A DNA stretch of 64,000 nucleotides. It comes from Saccoglossus kowalevskii (Eukaryota > Hemichordata > Enteropneusta > Harrimaniidae). The translations under genes were made by a program, and so were the position numbers. The notes under the pieces were generated by a model, which was not told the DNA's origin, searched no databases, and worked only from the letters and a program-made list of their open reading frames with translations. Positions 41,641-56,539 of the stretch are shown in pieces (the stretch's first letter is position 1; every line of letters begins with the position of its first letter). Where the stretch lies: contig NW_003154432.1 in assembly GCF_000003605.2 (NCBI RefSeq), forward strand, positions 1 through 64,000. The letters run 5' to 3'.

Positions 41641-44600
41641 TAAACCTATCCTTTACAAAGGCACATTGATCTGAATATCACATGACATCCAGTACTGTTC
41701 TTACAGCATTCCCAATAAACCAATCCTTTACAAAGGCACATTGATTGGAATACCACATGACATCCAGTACTGTTCTTACAGTATCCCCAATAAACCTATC
41801 CTTTTCAAAGGCACATTGATTTGAATACCACACGACACGCACCACTGTTCTTACAGCATCCCCAATAAACCTAACCTTTACAAAGATACATTGATTGGAA
41901 TACCACATGACATCCAGTACTGTTCTTACAACATTCCCAATAAACCTATCCTTTACAAAGGCACATTGATTGGAATACCACATGACATCCCGTACTGTTC
42001 TTACAGCATCCCCAATAAACCTATCCTTTACAAAGGCACATTGATTGCAATACCACATGACATCTAGTACTGTTCTTACAGCATCCCCAATAAACCTATC
42101 CTTTACAAAGGCACATTGATTGGAATACCACATGACATCTAGTACTGTTCATACAGCATCCCCAAAAAACCTATCCTTTACAAAGGCACATTGATTTTAA
42201 TACCACATGACATCCAGTACTGTTCTTACAGCATTCCCAATAAACCTATCCTTTACAAAGGCACATTGATTTGAATACCACATGACATCTAGTACTGTTC
42301 TTAGAGCATCCCCAATAAACCTATCCTTTACAAAGGCACATTGATTGGAATACCACATGACATCCAGTACTGTTCTTATATCATCCCCAATAAACCTATC
42401 CTTTCCAGAGACACATTGATTGGAATATCACATGACATCCAATACTGTTCTTACAGCATTTCCAATAAACCTATCTTTTACAAAGGCACATTGATTTGAA
42501 TACCACATGACATCCAATACTGTTCTGACAGCATCCCCAATAAACCTATCCTTTACAAAGGCACATTGATTGGAATACCACATGACATCCAGTACTGTTC
42601 TTACAGTATCCCCAATAAACCTATCCTTTACAAAGGCACATTGATTTTAATACCACATGACATCCAGTTCTGTACTTACAGCATCCCCAATAAACCTATC
42701 CTTTAGAAAGGCACATTGATTTGAATACCACATGACATCCAGTACTGTTCTTACAGTATTCCCAACAAACCTAACCTTTACAAAGGCACATTGATTTGAA
42801 TACCACACGACACGCACAACTGTACTTACAGCATTCCCAATAAACCTAACCTTTACAAAGATACATTGATTGGAATACCACATGACATCCAGTACTGTTC
42901 TTACAGTATCCCCAATAAACCTGACATTTGCAAAGGCACATTGATTGGAATACCACATGACATCCAGTACTGTTCTTACAGTATCCCCAATAAACCTATC
43001 CTTTACAAAGGCACATTGATTTGAATACCACACGACACGCACAACTGTACTTACAGCATTCCCAATAAACCTAACCTTTACAAAGATACATTGATTGGAA
43101 TACCACATGACATCCAGTACTGTTCTTACAGTATCCCCAATAAACCTATCCTTTACAAAGGCACATTGATTTGAATACCACATGGCATCCAGTACTGTTC
43201 TTACAGTATTCCCAATAAACCTAACCTTTACAAAGGCATATTGATTTGAATAGCACATGACACCCACAACTGTACTTATAGCATTCCCAATAAACCTATC
43301 CTTTACAAAGACACATTGATTTGAATATCACATGACATCTAGTACTGTTCTTACAGCATTCCCAATAAGCCTATCCTTTACAAAGGCACATTGATTGGAA
43401 TACCACATGACATCCAGTACTGTTCTTACAGCATTCCCAATTAACCTATTCTTTACAAAGGTACATTGATTTGAATACCACATGACATCCAGTTCTGTTC
43501 TTATAGCATTCTCAATAAACCTATCCTTTACAAAGGCACATTGATCTGAATATCACATGACATCCAGTACTGTTCTTACAGCATTCCCAATAAACCTATG
43601 CTTTACAAAGGCACATTGATTGGAATACAACATGACATCCAGTACTGTTCTTACAGTATCCCCAATAAACCTATCCTTTACAAAGGCACATTGATTTGAA
43701 TACCACACGACACGCACCACTGTTCTTACAGCATCCCCAATAAACCTAACCTTTACAAAGCTACATTGATTGGAATACCACATGACATCCAGTCCTATTC
43801 TTACAGTATCCCCAATAAATCTATTCTTTACAAAGGCACATTGATTGGAATACCACATGACATCCCATACTGTTCTTACAGCATCCCCAATAAACCTATC
43901 TTTTACAAAGGCACATTGATTGGAATACCACATGACATCTAGTACTGTTCTTACAGCATCCCCAATAAACCTATCCTTTACAAAGGCACATTGATTGGAA
44001 TACCACATGACATCTAGTACTGTTCATACAGCATCCCCAATAAACCTATCCTTTACAAAGGCACATTGATTTGAATACCACATGACATCCAGTACTGTTC
44101 TTACAGCATTCCCAATAAACCTATCCTTTACAAAGGCACATTGATTTGAATACCACATGACATCTAGTACTGTTCTTACAGCATCCCCAATAAACCTATC
44201 CTTTACAATGGCACATTGATTGGAATACCACATGACATCCAGTACTGTTCTTATATCATCCCCAATAAACTTATCCTTTACAAAGACACATTGATTGGAA
44301 TATCACATGACATCCAATACTGTTCTTACAGCATTCCCAATAAACCTATCTTTTACAAAGGCACATTGATTTGAATACCACACGACATCCAGTACTGTTC
44401 TTACAGCATCCCCAATAAACCTATCCTTTACAAAGGCACATTGATTGGAATACCACATGACATCCAGTACTGTTCTTACAGTATCCCCAATAAACCTATC
44501 CTTTATAAAGGCACATTGATTTGAATACCACATGACATCTATTACTGTTTTTACAGCATCCCCAATAAACCTATCCTTTACAAAGGCACATTGATTGGAA

Positions 44601-47600
44601 TACCACATGACATCCGGTACTGTTCTTACAGTATCCCCAATAAACCTATCCTTTACAAAGGCACATTGATTGGAAAACCACATGACATCCAGTACTGTTC
44701 TTACAGTATCCCCAATAAACCTATCCTTTACAAAGGCACATTGATTTGAATACCACATGACATCTAGTACTGTTCTTACAGCATCTGCAATAAACCTATC
44801 CTTTACAAAGGCACATTGATTAGAATTACCACATGACATCCAGTACTGTACTTACAGCATCCCCAATAAACCTATCCTTTACAAAGGCACATTGATTTGA
44901 ATACCACCTGGCATCCAGTACTGTTCTTACAGTATTCCCAATAAACCTATCCTTTACAAAGGCACATTGATTTGAATACCACATGACATCTAGTACTGTT
45001 CTTACAGCATCTGCAATAAACCTATCCTTTACAAAGGCACATTGATTAGAATTACCACATGACATCCAGTACTGTACTTACAGCATTCCCAATAAACCTA
45101 TCCTTTACAAAGACACATTGATTTGAATATCACATGACATCCAGTACTGTTCTTACAGCATTCCCAATAAACCTAACCTTTACAAAGATACATTGATTGG
45201 AATACCACATGACATCCAGTACTGTTCTTACAGTATCCCCAATAAACCTGACCTTTGCAAAGACACATTGATTGGAATACCACATGACATCCAGTACTCT
45301 TCTTACAGTATCCCCAATAATCCTATCCTTTACAAAGGCACATTGATTTGAATACCACATGGCATCCAGTACTGTTCTTACAGTATTCCCAATAAACCTA
45401 ACCTTTACAAAGGCATATTGATTTGAATAGCACATGACACCCACAACTGTACTTATAGCATTCCCAATAAACCTATCCTTTACAAAGACACATTGATTTG
45501 AATATCACATGACATCCAGTACTGTTCTTACAGCATTCCCAATAAGCCTATCCTTTACAAAGGCACATTGATTGGAATACCACATGACATCCAGTACTGT
45601 TCTTACAGAATTCCCAATAAACCTATCCTTTACAAAGGTACATTGATTTGAATACCACATGACATCCAGTACTGTTCTTATAGCATTCTCAATAAACCTA
45701 TCCTTTACAAAGGCACATTGATCTGATTATCACATGACATCCAGTACTGTTCTTACAGCATTCCCAATAAACCTATACTTTACAAAGGCACATTGATTGG
45801 AATACAACATGACATCCAGTACTGTTCTTACAGTATCCCCAATAAACCTATCCTTTACAAAGGCACATTGATTTGAATACCACACGACACGCACCACTGT
45901 TCTTACAGCATCCCCAATAAACCTAACCTTTACAAAGCTACATTGATTGGAATACCACATGACATCCAGTCCTATTCTTACAGTATCCCCAATAAACCTA
46001 TTCTTTACAAAGGCACATTGATTGGAATACCACATGACATCCCATACTGTTCTTACAGCATCCCCAATAAACCTATCTTTTACAAAGGCACATTGATTGG
46101 AATACCACATGACATCTAGTACTGTTCATACAGCATCCCCAATAAACCTATCCTTTACAAAGGCACATTGATTTGAATACCACATGACATCCAGTACTGT
46201 TCTTACAGCATTCCCAATAAACCTATCCTTTACAAAGGCACATTGATTTGAATACTACATGACATCTAGTACTGTTCTTACAGCATCCCCAATAAACCTA
46301 TCCTTTACAATGGCACATTGATTGGAATACCACATGACATCCAGTACTGTTCTTATATCATCCCCAATAAACTTATCCTTTACAAAGACACATTGATTGG
46401 AATATCACATGACATCCAATACTGTTCTTACAGCATTCCCAATAAACCTATCTTTTACAAAGGCACATTGATTTGAATACCACATGACATCCAGTACTGT
46501 TCTTACAGCATCCCCAATTAACCTATCCTTTACAAAGGCACATTGATTGGAATACCACATGACATCCGGTACTGTTCTTACAGTATCCCCAATAAACCTA
46601 TCCTTTATAAAGGCACATTGATTTGAATACCACATGACATCTATTACTGTTTTTACAGCATCCCCAATAAACCTATCCTTTACAAAGGCACATTGATTGG
46701 AATACCACATGACATCCGGTACTGTTCTTACAGTATCCCCAATAAACCTATCCTTTACAAAGGCACATTGATTGGAATACCACATGACATCCAGTACTGT
46801 TCTTACAGTATCCCCAATAAACCTATCCTTTACAAAGGCACAATGATTTGAATACCACATGACATCTAGTACTGTTCTTACAGCATCTGCAATAAACCTA
46901 TCCTTTACAAAGGCACATTGATTAGAATTACCACATGACATCCAGTACTGTACTTACAGCATCCCCAATAAACATATCCTTTACAAAGGCACATTGATTT
47001 GAATACCACATGGCATCCAGTACTGTTCTTACAGTATTCCCAATAAACCTAACCTTTACAAAGGCATATTGATTTGAATAGCACATGACACCCACAACTG
47101 TACTTATAGCATTCCCAATAAACCTATCCTTTACAAAGACACATTGATTTGAATATCACATGACATCCAGTACTGTTCTTACAGCATTCCCAATAAACCT
47201 ATCCTTTAAAAAGGCACATTGATTGGAATACCACATGACATCCAGTACTGTTCTTACAGCATTCCCAATAAACCTATCCTTTACAAAGGTACATTGATTT
47301 GAATACCACATGACATCCAGTACTGTTCTTATAGCATTCTCAATAAACCTATCCTTTACAAAGGCACATTGATCTGAATATCACATGACATCCAGTACTG
47401 TTCTTACAGCATTCCCAATAAACCAATCCTTTACAAAGGCACATTGATTGGAATACCACATGACATCCAGTACTGTTCTTACAGTATCCCCAATAAACCT
47501 ATCCTTTTCAAAGGCACATTGATTTGAATACCACACGACACGCACCACTGTTCTTACAGCATCCCCAATAAACCTAACCTTTACAAAGATGCATTGATTG

Positions 47601-49856
47601 GAACACCACATGACATCCAGTCCTGTTCTTACAGCATTCCCAATAAACCTATCCTATACAAAGGCACATTGATTGGAATACCACATGACATCCCGTACTG
47701 TTCTTACAGCATCCCCAATAAACCTATCCTTTACAAAGGCACATTGATTGGAATACCACATGACATCTAGTACTGTTCTTACAGCATCCCCAATAAACCT
47801 ATCCTTTACAAAGGCACATTGATTTGAATACCACATGACATCCAGTACTGTTTTTACAGCATCCCCAATAAACCTATCCTTTACAAAGGCACATTGATTG
47901 GAATACCACATGACATCCAGTACTGTTCTTACAGTATCCCCAATAAACCTATCCTTTACAAAGGCACATTGATTTGAATACCACATGACATCTAGTACTG
48001 TTCTTACAGCATCCCCAATAAACCTATCCTTTACAAAGGCACATTGATTGAAATACCACATGACATCCAGTACTGTACTTACAGCATCCCCAATAAACCT
48101 ATCCTTTACAAAGGCACATTGCTTTGAATACCACATGACATCCAGTACTGTTCTTACAGTATTCCCAATAAACCTAACCTTTACAAAGGCATATTGATTT
48201 GAATAGCACATGACACCCACAACTGTACTTACAGCATTTCCAATAACCCTATCCTTTACAAAGACACATTGATTTGAATATCACATGACATCCAGTACTG
48301 TTCTTACAGCATTTCCAATAAACCTATCCTTTACAAAGGCACATTGATTGGAATACCACATGAAATCCAGTACTGTTCTTACAGCATTCCCAATAAACCT
48401 ATCCTTTACAAAGGCACATTGATCTGAATATCACATGACATCCAGTACTGTTCTTACAGCATTCCCAATAAACCTATCCTTTACAAAGGCACATTGATTG
48501 GAATACCACATGACATCCAGTACTGTTCTTACAGTATCCCCAATAAACCTATCCTTTACAAAGGCACATTGATTCGAATACCACACGACACGCACCACTG
48601 TTCTTACAGCATCTCCAATAAACCTATCCTTTACAAAGGCACATTGATCTGAATATCACATGACATCCAGTACTGTTCTTACAGCATTCCCAATAAACCT
48701 AACCTTTACAAAGGCATATTGATTTGAATAGCACATGACATCCAGTACTGTTCTTACAGCATTCCCAATAAACCTATCCTTTACAAAGGCACATTGATTG
48801 GAATACCACATGACATCCAGTACTGTGCTTACAGTATCCCCAATAAACCTGACCTTTGCAATAGCACATTGATTGGAATACCACATGACATTCAGTACTG
48901 TTTTTACAGTATCCCCAATAAACCTATCCTTTACAAAGGCACATTGATTTGAATACCACACGACACGCATAACTGTTCTTACAGCAACCCCAATAAACCT
49001 ATTCTTTACAAAGGCACATTGATTTGAATATCACATGACATCCCGTACTGTTCTTATATCATCCCCAATAAACATATCCTTTACAAAGACACATATATTG
49101 GAATATCACATGACATCCAATACTGTTCTTACAGCATTCCCAATAAACCTATCTTTTACAAAGGCACATTGATTTGAATACCACATGACATCCAGTACTG
49201 TTCTTACAGCATCCCCAATAAACCTATCCTTTACAAAGGCACATTGATTGGAATACCACATGACATCCAGTACTGTTCTTACAGTATCCCCAATAAACCT
49301 ATCCTTTACAAAGGCACATTGATTTGAATTCCACATGACATCTAGTACTGTTCTTACAGCATCCCCAATAAACCTATCCTTTACGAAGGCATATTGATTG
49401 GAATACCACATGACATCCAGTACTGTACTTACAGCATCCCCAATAAACCTATCCTTCACAAAGACACATTGATTTGAATACCACATGACATCCAGTACTG
49501 TTCTTACAGTATTGCCAATAAACCTATCCTTTACAAAGGCACATTGATTTGAATATCACATGACATCCAGTACTGTTCTTACAGCATTCCCAATAAACCT
49601 ATCCCTTTACAAAGGCACATTGATTTGAATATCATATGACATCCAGTAGTGTACTTACAGCATTCCCAATAAACCTAACCTTTACAAAGCCACATTGATT
49701 GGAATACCACATGACATCCAGTACTGTTCTTACAGCATTCCCAATAAACCTAACCTTTACAAAGCCACATTGATCTGAATACCACATGACAACCAGTATT
49801 GTTCTTACAGCATTCTCAATAAACCTAACCTTTACAAAGGCACATTGATTTGAATA

Positions 49857-51200
49857 TCACATGACATCCAGTACTGTTCTTACAGCATTCCCAATAAACC
49901 TAACCTTTACAAAGCCACATTGATCTGAATACCACATGACATCCAGTACTGTACTTACAGCATTCCCAATAAACCTAACCTTTACAAAGTCACATTGATC
50001 TGAATACCACATGACTTCCAGAACTGTTCTTACAGCATTCCCAATAAACCTAACCTTTACAAAGCCACATTGATCTGAATACCACATGACATCCAGTACT
50101 GTACTTACAGCATTCCCAATAAACCTAACCTTTACAAAGCCACATTGATCTGAATACCACATGACATCCAGTAGTGTACTTACAGCATTCCCAATAAACC
50201 TAACCTTTACAAAGGCACATTGATTTGAATATAACATGACATCCAGTACTGTTCTTACAGCATTCCCAATAAACCTAACCTTTACAAAGCCACATTGATC
50301 TGAATACCACATGACATCCAGTACTGTACTTACAGCATTCCCAATAAACCTAACCTTTACAAAGCCACATTGATCTGAATACCACATGACATCCAGTACT
50401 GTTCTTACAGCATTTCCAATAAACCTAACCTTTACAAAGCCACATTGATCTGAATACCACATGACATCCAGTATTGTACTTACAGCATTCCTAATAAACC
50501 TAACCTTTACAAAGGCACATTGATTGGAATACCACATGACATCCAGTAATGTTCGTATAGCATTCCCAATAAACCTAACCTTTACAAAGCCACATTCATC
50601 TGAATACCACATGACATCCAGTGGTGTACTTACAGCATTCCCAATAAACCTATCCTTTACAAAGCCACATTGATCTGAATACCACATGACATCCAGTACT
50701 GTTCTTACAGCATTCCCAATAAACCTAACCTTTACAAAGGCACATTGATTTGAATACCACATGACATCCAGTACTGTTCTTACAGCATTCCCAATAAACC
50801 TAACCTTTACAAAGTCACATTGATCTGAATACCACAAGACATCCAGAACTGTTCTTACAGCATTCCCAATAAACCTAACCTTTACAAAGCCACATTGATC
50901 TGAATACCACATGACATCCAGTACAGTACTTACAGCATTCCCAATAAACCTAACCTTTACAAAGCCACATTGATCTGAATACCACATGACATCCAGTACT
51001 GTACTTACAGCATTCCCAATAAACCTAACCTTTACAAAGGCACATTGATTAGAATATAACATGACATCCAGTACTGTTCTTACAGCATTCCCAATAAACC
51101 TAACCTTTACAAAGACACATTGATTGGAATACCACATGACATCCAGTACTGTTCTTATAGCATCCCCAATAAACCTATCAGCACATTGACTTGATACCAC
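49857..51200 (-). other. Longest satellite-derived open frame (447 codons); not considered a gene
   Basis: On the minus strand each 75-bp monomer translates to a 25-residue unit beginning MWYSNQC or MWYSDQC, followed by a VRF-IGNAV core and a TVLDV end. This run has 18 such units in a row without a stop. The upstream end (the + strand right end) begins inside the truncated monomer near 51,180, and the frame closes at a CATGTGA variant of the CATGTGG box. No unique N- or C-terminal sequence, signal peptide or recognisable domain is seen. Units differ by non-synonymous as well as silent changes. I treat this as a chance open frame set by the 3n period. Other long ones lie at 31,643-32,902 and 17,780-18,964. 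Confidence 0.8.
51160..51200. repeat. Truncated monomer inside A4
   Basis: The run 'aacctatcagcacattgac' is short by about 9-10 bases, and 'cttgatacc' lacks a further base. The lesion is at the same place in the monomer as the one at 25,820, and the 550 bp before it match the 550 bp before 25,820. The two are therefore probably related lesions, although the sequence after them differs. Confidence 0.85.
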
Positions 51201-53740
51201 ATGACATCCAGTACTGTTCTTACAGCATTTCCAATAAACCTAACCTTTACAAAGCCACATTGATCTGAATACCACATGACATCCAGTATTGTACTTACAG
51301 CATTCCCAATAAACCTAACCTTTACAAAGCCACATTGATCTGAATACCACATGACATCCAGTACTCTACTTACTGCATTCCCAATAAACCTAATCTTTAC
51401 AAAGCCACATTAGTTGGAATACCACATGTCATCCAGTACTGTTCTTATAGCATTCCCAATAAACCTAACCTTTACAAAGGCACATTGATTGGAATACCAC
51501 AAGACATCCAGTACTGTTCTTATAGCATTCCCAATAAACCTAACCTTTACAAAGCCACATTGATCTGAATATCACATGACATCCAGTACTGTACTTACAG
51601 CATTCCCAATAAACCTAACCTTTACAAAACCACATTGATTGGAATACCACATGACATCCAGTACTGTTCTTACAGCATTCCCAATAAACCTAACCTTTAC
51701 AAAGGCACATTGATTTGAATACCACATGACATCCAGTACTGCTCTTATAGCATTCTCAATAAACCTAACCTTTACAAAACCACATTGATTGGAATACCAC
51801 ATGACATCCAGTACTGTTCTTACAGCATTCCCAATAAACCTAACCATTACAAAGACACATTGATTGGAATACCACATGACATCCAGTACTGTTCTTACAG
51901 CATTGCCAATAAAACTAACCATTACAAAACCACATTGATTGGAATATCACATGACATCCAGTACTGTACTTACAGCATTCCAAATAAACCTAACATTTAC
52001 AAAGGCACATTGATTGGAATACCACATGACATCTAGTACTGTTCTTACAGCATTCCCAATAAACCTAACCATTACAAAGACACATTGATTGGAATACCAC
52101 ATGACATCCAGTACTGTTCTTATAACATTCCCAATAAACCTATCCTTTACAAAGTCACATTGATTTGAATATCACATGACATCCAGTACTGTTCTTACAG
52201 CATTCCCAATAAACCTATCTTTTACAAAGGCACATTGATTGGAATACCACAAGACATCCAGTACTGTTCTTGTAGCATTCCCAATAAACCAAACCTTTGC
52301 AAAGCCACATTGATCTGAATATCACATGACATCCAGTACTGTTCTTACAGCATTCCCAATAAACCTATCCTTTACAAAGTCACATTGATTTGAATACCAC
52401 ATGACATCCAGTACTGTTCTTATAACATTCCCAATAAACCTAACCTTTACAAAGTCACATTGATTTGAATATCACATGACATCCAGTACTGTTCTTACAG
52501 CATCCCCAATAAATCTATCCTTTACAAAGCCACATTGATCTGAATACCACATGACATCCAGTACTGTTCTTACAGCATTCCCAATAAACCTAACCTTTAC
52601 AAAGGCACATTGATTTGAATACCACATGACATCCAGTACTGTTCTTACAGCATTCCCAATAAACCTAACCTTTACAAAGTCACATTGATCTGAATACCAC
52701 ATGACATCCAGAACTGTTCTGACAGCATTCCCAATAAACCTAACCTTTACAAAGCCACATTGATCTGAATACCACATGACATCCAGTACTGTACTTACAG
52801 CATTCCCAATAAACCTAACCTTTACAAAGCCACATTGATCTGAATACCACATGACATCCAGTACTGTACTTACAGCATTCCCAATAAACCTAACCTTTAC
52901 AAAGCCACATTGATCTGAATACCACATGACAACCAGTATTGTTCTTACAGAATTCTCAATAAACCTAACCTTTACAAAGGCACATTGATTTGAATATCAC
53001 ATGACATCCAGTACTGTTCTTACAGCATTCCCAATAAACCTAACCTTTACAAAGCCACATTGATCTGAATACCACATGACATCCAGTACTGTACTTACAG
53101 CATTCCCAATAAACCTAACCTTTACAAAGTCACATTGTTCTGAATATCACATGACATCCAGTACTGTTCTTACAGCATTCCCAATAAACCTATCCTTTAC
53201 AAAGTCACATTGATTTGAATACCACATGACATCCAGTACTGTTCTTATAACATTCCCAATAAACCTAACCTTTACAAAGTCACATTGATTTGAATATCAC
53301 ATGACATCCAGTACTGTTCTTACAGCATCCCCAATAAACCTATCCTTTACAAAGGCACATTGATTTGAATATCACATGACACCCAGTACTGTTCTTACAG
53401 TATTCCCAATAAACCTAACCTTTACAAATGCACATTGATTTGAATACCACATGACATCCAGTACTGTTCTTACAGCATTCCCAATAAACCTAACCTTTAC
53501 AAAGACACATTGATTGGAATACCACATGACATCCAGTATTGTTCTAACAGCATTGCCAATAAAACTAACCATTACAAAACCACATTGATTGGAATATCAC
53601 ATGACATCCAGTACTGTTCTTACAGCATTCCCAATAAACCTAACTTTTACAAAGGCACATTGATTGGAATACCACATGACATCCAGTACTGTTCTTACAG
53701 CATTCCCAATAAACATAACTTTTACAAAGCCACATTGATC

Positions 53741-55050
53741 TGAATAATACATGACATCCAGTACTGTTCTTACAGCATTCCCAATAAACCTATCCTTTAC
53801 AAAGTCACATTGATTTGAATACCACATGACATCCAGTACTGTTCTTATAACATTCCCAATAAACCTAACCTTTACAAAGTCACATTGATTTGAAAAGCAC
53901 ATGACATCCAGTACTGTTCTTACAGCATCCCCAATAAATCTATCCTTTACAAAGCCACATTGATCTGAATACCACATGACATCCAGTACTGTTCTTACAG
54001 CATTCCCAATAAACCTAACCTTTACAAAGGCACATTGATTTGAATACCACATGACATCCAGTACTGTTCTTACAGCATTCCCAATAAACCTAACCTTTAC
54101 AAAGTCACATTGATCTGAATACCACATGACATCCAGAACTGTTCTTACAGCATTCCCAATAAACCTAACCTTTACAAAGCCACATTGATCTGAATACGAT
54201 ATGACATCCAGTACTGTACTTACAGCATTCCCAATAAACCTAACCTTTACAAAGCCACATTGATCTGAATACCACATGACATCCAGTACTGTACTTACAG
54301 CATTCCCAATAAACCTAACCTTTACAAAGCCACATTGATCTGAATACCACATGACAACCAGTAATGTTCTTACAGCATTCCCAATAAACATAACTTTTAC
54401 AAAGCCACATTGATCTGAATAATACATGACATCCAGTACTGTTCTTACAGCATTCCCAATAAACCTATCCTTTACAAAGTCACATTGATTTGAATACCAC
54501 ATGACATCCAGTACTGTTCTTATAACATTCCCAATAAACCTAACCTTTACAAAGTCACATTGATTTGAATATCACATGACATCCAGTACTGTTCTTACAG
54601 CATCCCCAATAAATCTATCCTTTACAAAGCCACATTGATCTGAATACCACATGACATCCAGTACTGTTCTTACAGCATTCCCAATAAACCTAACCTTTAC
54701 AAAGGCACATTGATTTGAATACCACATGACATCCAGTACTGTTCTTACAGCATTCCCAATAAACCTAACCTTTACAAAGTCACATTGATCTGAATACCAC
54801 ATGACATCCAGAACTGTTCTTACAGCATTCCCAATAAACCTAACCTTTACAAAGCCACATTGATCTGAATACCATATGACATCCAGTACTGTACTTACAG
54901 CATTCCCAATAAACCTAACCTTTACAAAGCCACATTGATCTGAATACCACATGACATCCAGTACTGTACTTACAGCATTCCCAATAAACCTAACCTTTAC
55001 AAAGCCACATTGATCTGAATACCACATGACAACCAGTAATGTTCTCACAG
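53741..55050. repeat. 9-monomer (675-bp) tandem higher-order step
   Basis: Bases 53,741-54,375 match 54,416-55,050 at an offset of 675 (9 x 75), with about three differences seen, two of them adjacent ('gaaaagcac' against 'gaatatcac'). Both start with the rare 'tgaataatacatg' monomer and contain 'acaaccagtaatg'. Related copies without 'aataatac' start at about 52,316 and 4,478. Confidence 0.85.
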
Positions 55051-56179
55051 AATTCTCAATAAACCTAACCTTTACAAAGGCACATTGATTTGAATATCAC
55101 ATGACATCCAGTACTGTTCTTACAGCATTCCCAATAAACCTAACCTTTACAAAGCCACATTGATCTGAATACCACATGACATCCAGTACTGTACTTACAG
55201 CATTCCCAATAAACCTAACCTTTACAAAGTCACATTGATCTGAATACCACATGACATCCAGAACTGTTCTTACAGCATTACAAATAAACCTAACCTTTAC
55301 AAAGCCACTTTGATCTGAATACCACATGACATCCAGTACTGTACTTACAGCATTCCCAATAAACCTAACCTTTACAAAGCCACATTGATCTGAATATCAC
55401 ATGACATCCAGTACTGTTCTTACAGCATTCCCAATAAACCTATCCTTTACAAAGTCACATTGATTTGAATACCACATGACATCCAGTACTGTTCTTATAA
55501 CATTCCCAATAAACCTAACCTTTACAAAGTCACATTGATTTGAATATCACATGACATCCAGTACTGTTCTTACAGCATCCCCAATAAACCTATCCTTTAC
55601 AAAGGCACATTGATTTGAATATCACATGACACCCAGTACTGTTCTTACAGTATTCCCAATAAACCTAACCTTTAGAAATGCACATTGATTTGAATACCAC
55701 ATGACATCCAGTACTGTTCTTACAGCATTCTCAATAAACCTAACCTTTACAAAGGCACATTGATTTGAATACCACATGACATCCAGTACTGCTCTTATAG
55801 CATTCTCAATAAACCTAACCTTTACAAAACCACATTGATTGGAATACCACATGACATCCAGTACTGTTCTTACAGCATTCCCAATAAACCTAACCTTTAC
55901 AAAGACACATTGATTGGAATACCACATGACATCCAGTATTGTTCTTACAGCATTGCCAATAAAACTAACCATTACAAAACCACATTGATTGGAATATCAC
56001 ATGACATCCAGTACTGTTCTTACAGTATTCCCAATAAACCTAACTTTTACAAAGGCACATTGATTGGAATACCACAAGACATCCAGTACTGTTCTTGTAG
56101 CATTCCCAATAAACCTATCCTTTACAAAGATACATTGATCTGAATATCACATGACATCCAGTACTGTTCTTACAGCATT

Positions 56180-56530
56180 CCCAATAAACCTATTCTTTAC
56201 AAAGACACATTGATTGGAATACCACATGACATCCAGTACTGTTCTTACATCACCCCAATAAACCTATCCTTTACAAAGACACATTGATTTGAATATCACA
56301 TGACATCCAGTACTGTTCGTACAGCATCCCCAATAAACCTAGTCGTTACTAAGACACATTGATTGGAATACCACATGACATCCAGTACTGTTCTTACATC
56401 ACCCCAATAAACCTATCCTTTACAAAGACACATTGATTGGAATACCACATGACATCCAGTACTGTTCTTACAGCACCCAAATAAAACTATACTTTACAAA
56501 GGCACATTTATTGGAACACCACATGACATC
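56180..56530. repeat. Cluster of irregular monomers in A4
   Basis: Two monomers 149 bp apart (56,248 and 56,397) share 'ttacatcaccccaataaacc', which is one base short. They are followed by 'cagcacccaaataaaactatac' and 'ggcacatttattggaacacc'. The monomer between them has 'cctagtcgttactaag'. These monomers are intermediate between families A and B and sit just before the 2,400-bp repeat. Confidence 0.75.
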
Positions 56531-56539
56531 CCGTACTGT

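Larger units (their letters stand above)
9427..46930. repeat. Recurrent 76-bp variant monomer ('gattagaattaccacatg'), ten copies
   Basis: Most monomers read 'gattggaataccacatg'. This variant has an extra t ('gaattacc') and an a for g, making a 76-bp unit. Copies of 'attagaatta' start at 9,427, 26,363, 29,363, 33,488, 34,539, 36,191, 37,392, 44,819, 45,045 and 46,921, all in family B. A relative without the a ('gattggaattacc') is at 20,221. The extra base shifts the minus-strand open frame, so open frames start or end there. Spacings of 226, 1,051, 1,201 and 1,876 bp are multiples of 75 plus 1. Confidence 0.9.
25820..49640. repeat. Satellite domain B3, the longest family B domain
   Basis: About 24 kb of family B monomers with many internal block duplications. 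These include a 1,201-bp tandem step around 36-37.8 kb and a 1,275-bp step around 31-33 kb. Blocks at 8.2-9.4 kb recur at 43.6-44.8 and 45.7-46.9 kb. The 'cacacgacacgcac' and 'gaatagcacatg' side-variants recur throughout. Two patches of homopolymer indels lie at about 40.0 and 41.4 kb. The right edge has a monomer with one extra base ('atccctttac', near 49,592), followed by 'aaagccac' family A monomers. Confidence 0.85.
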
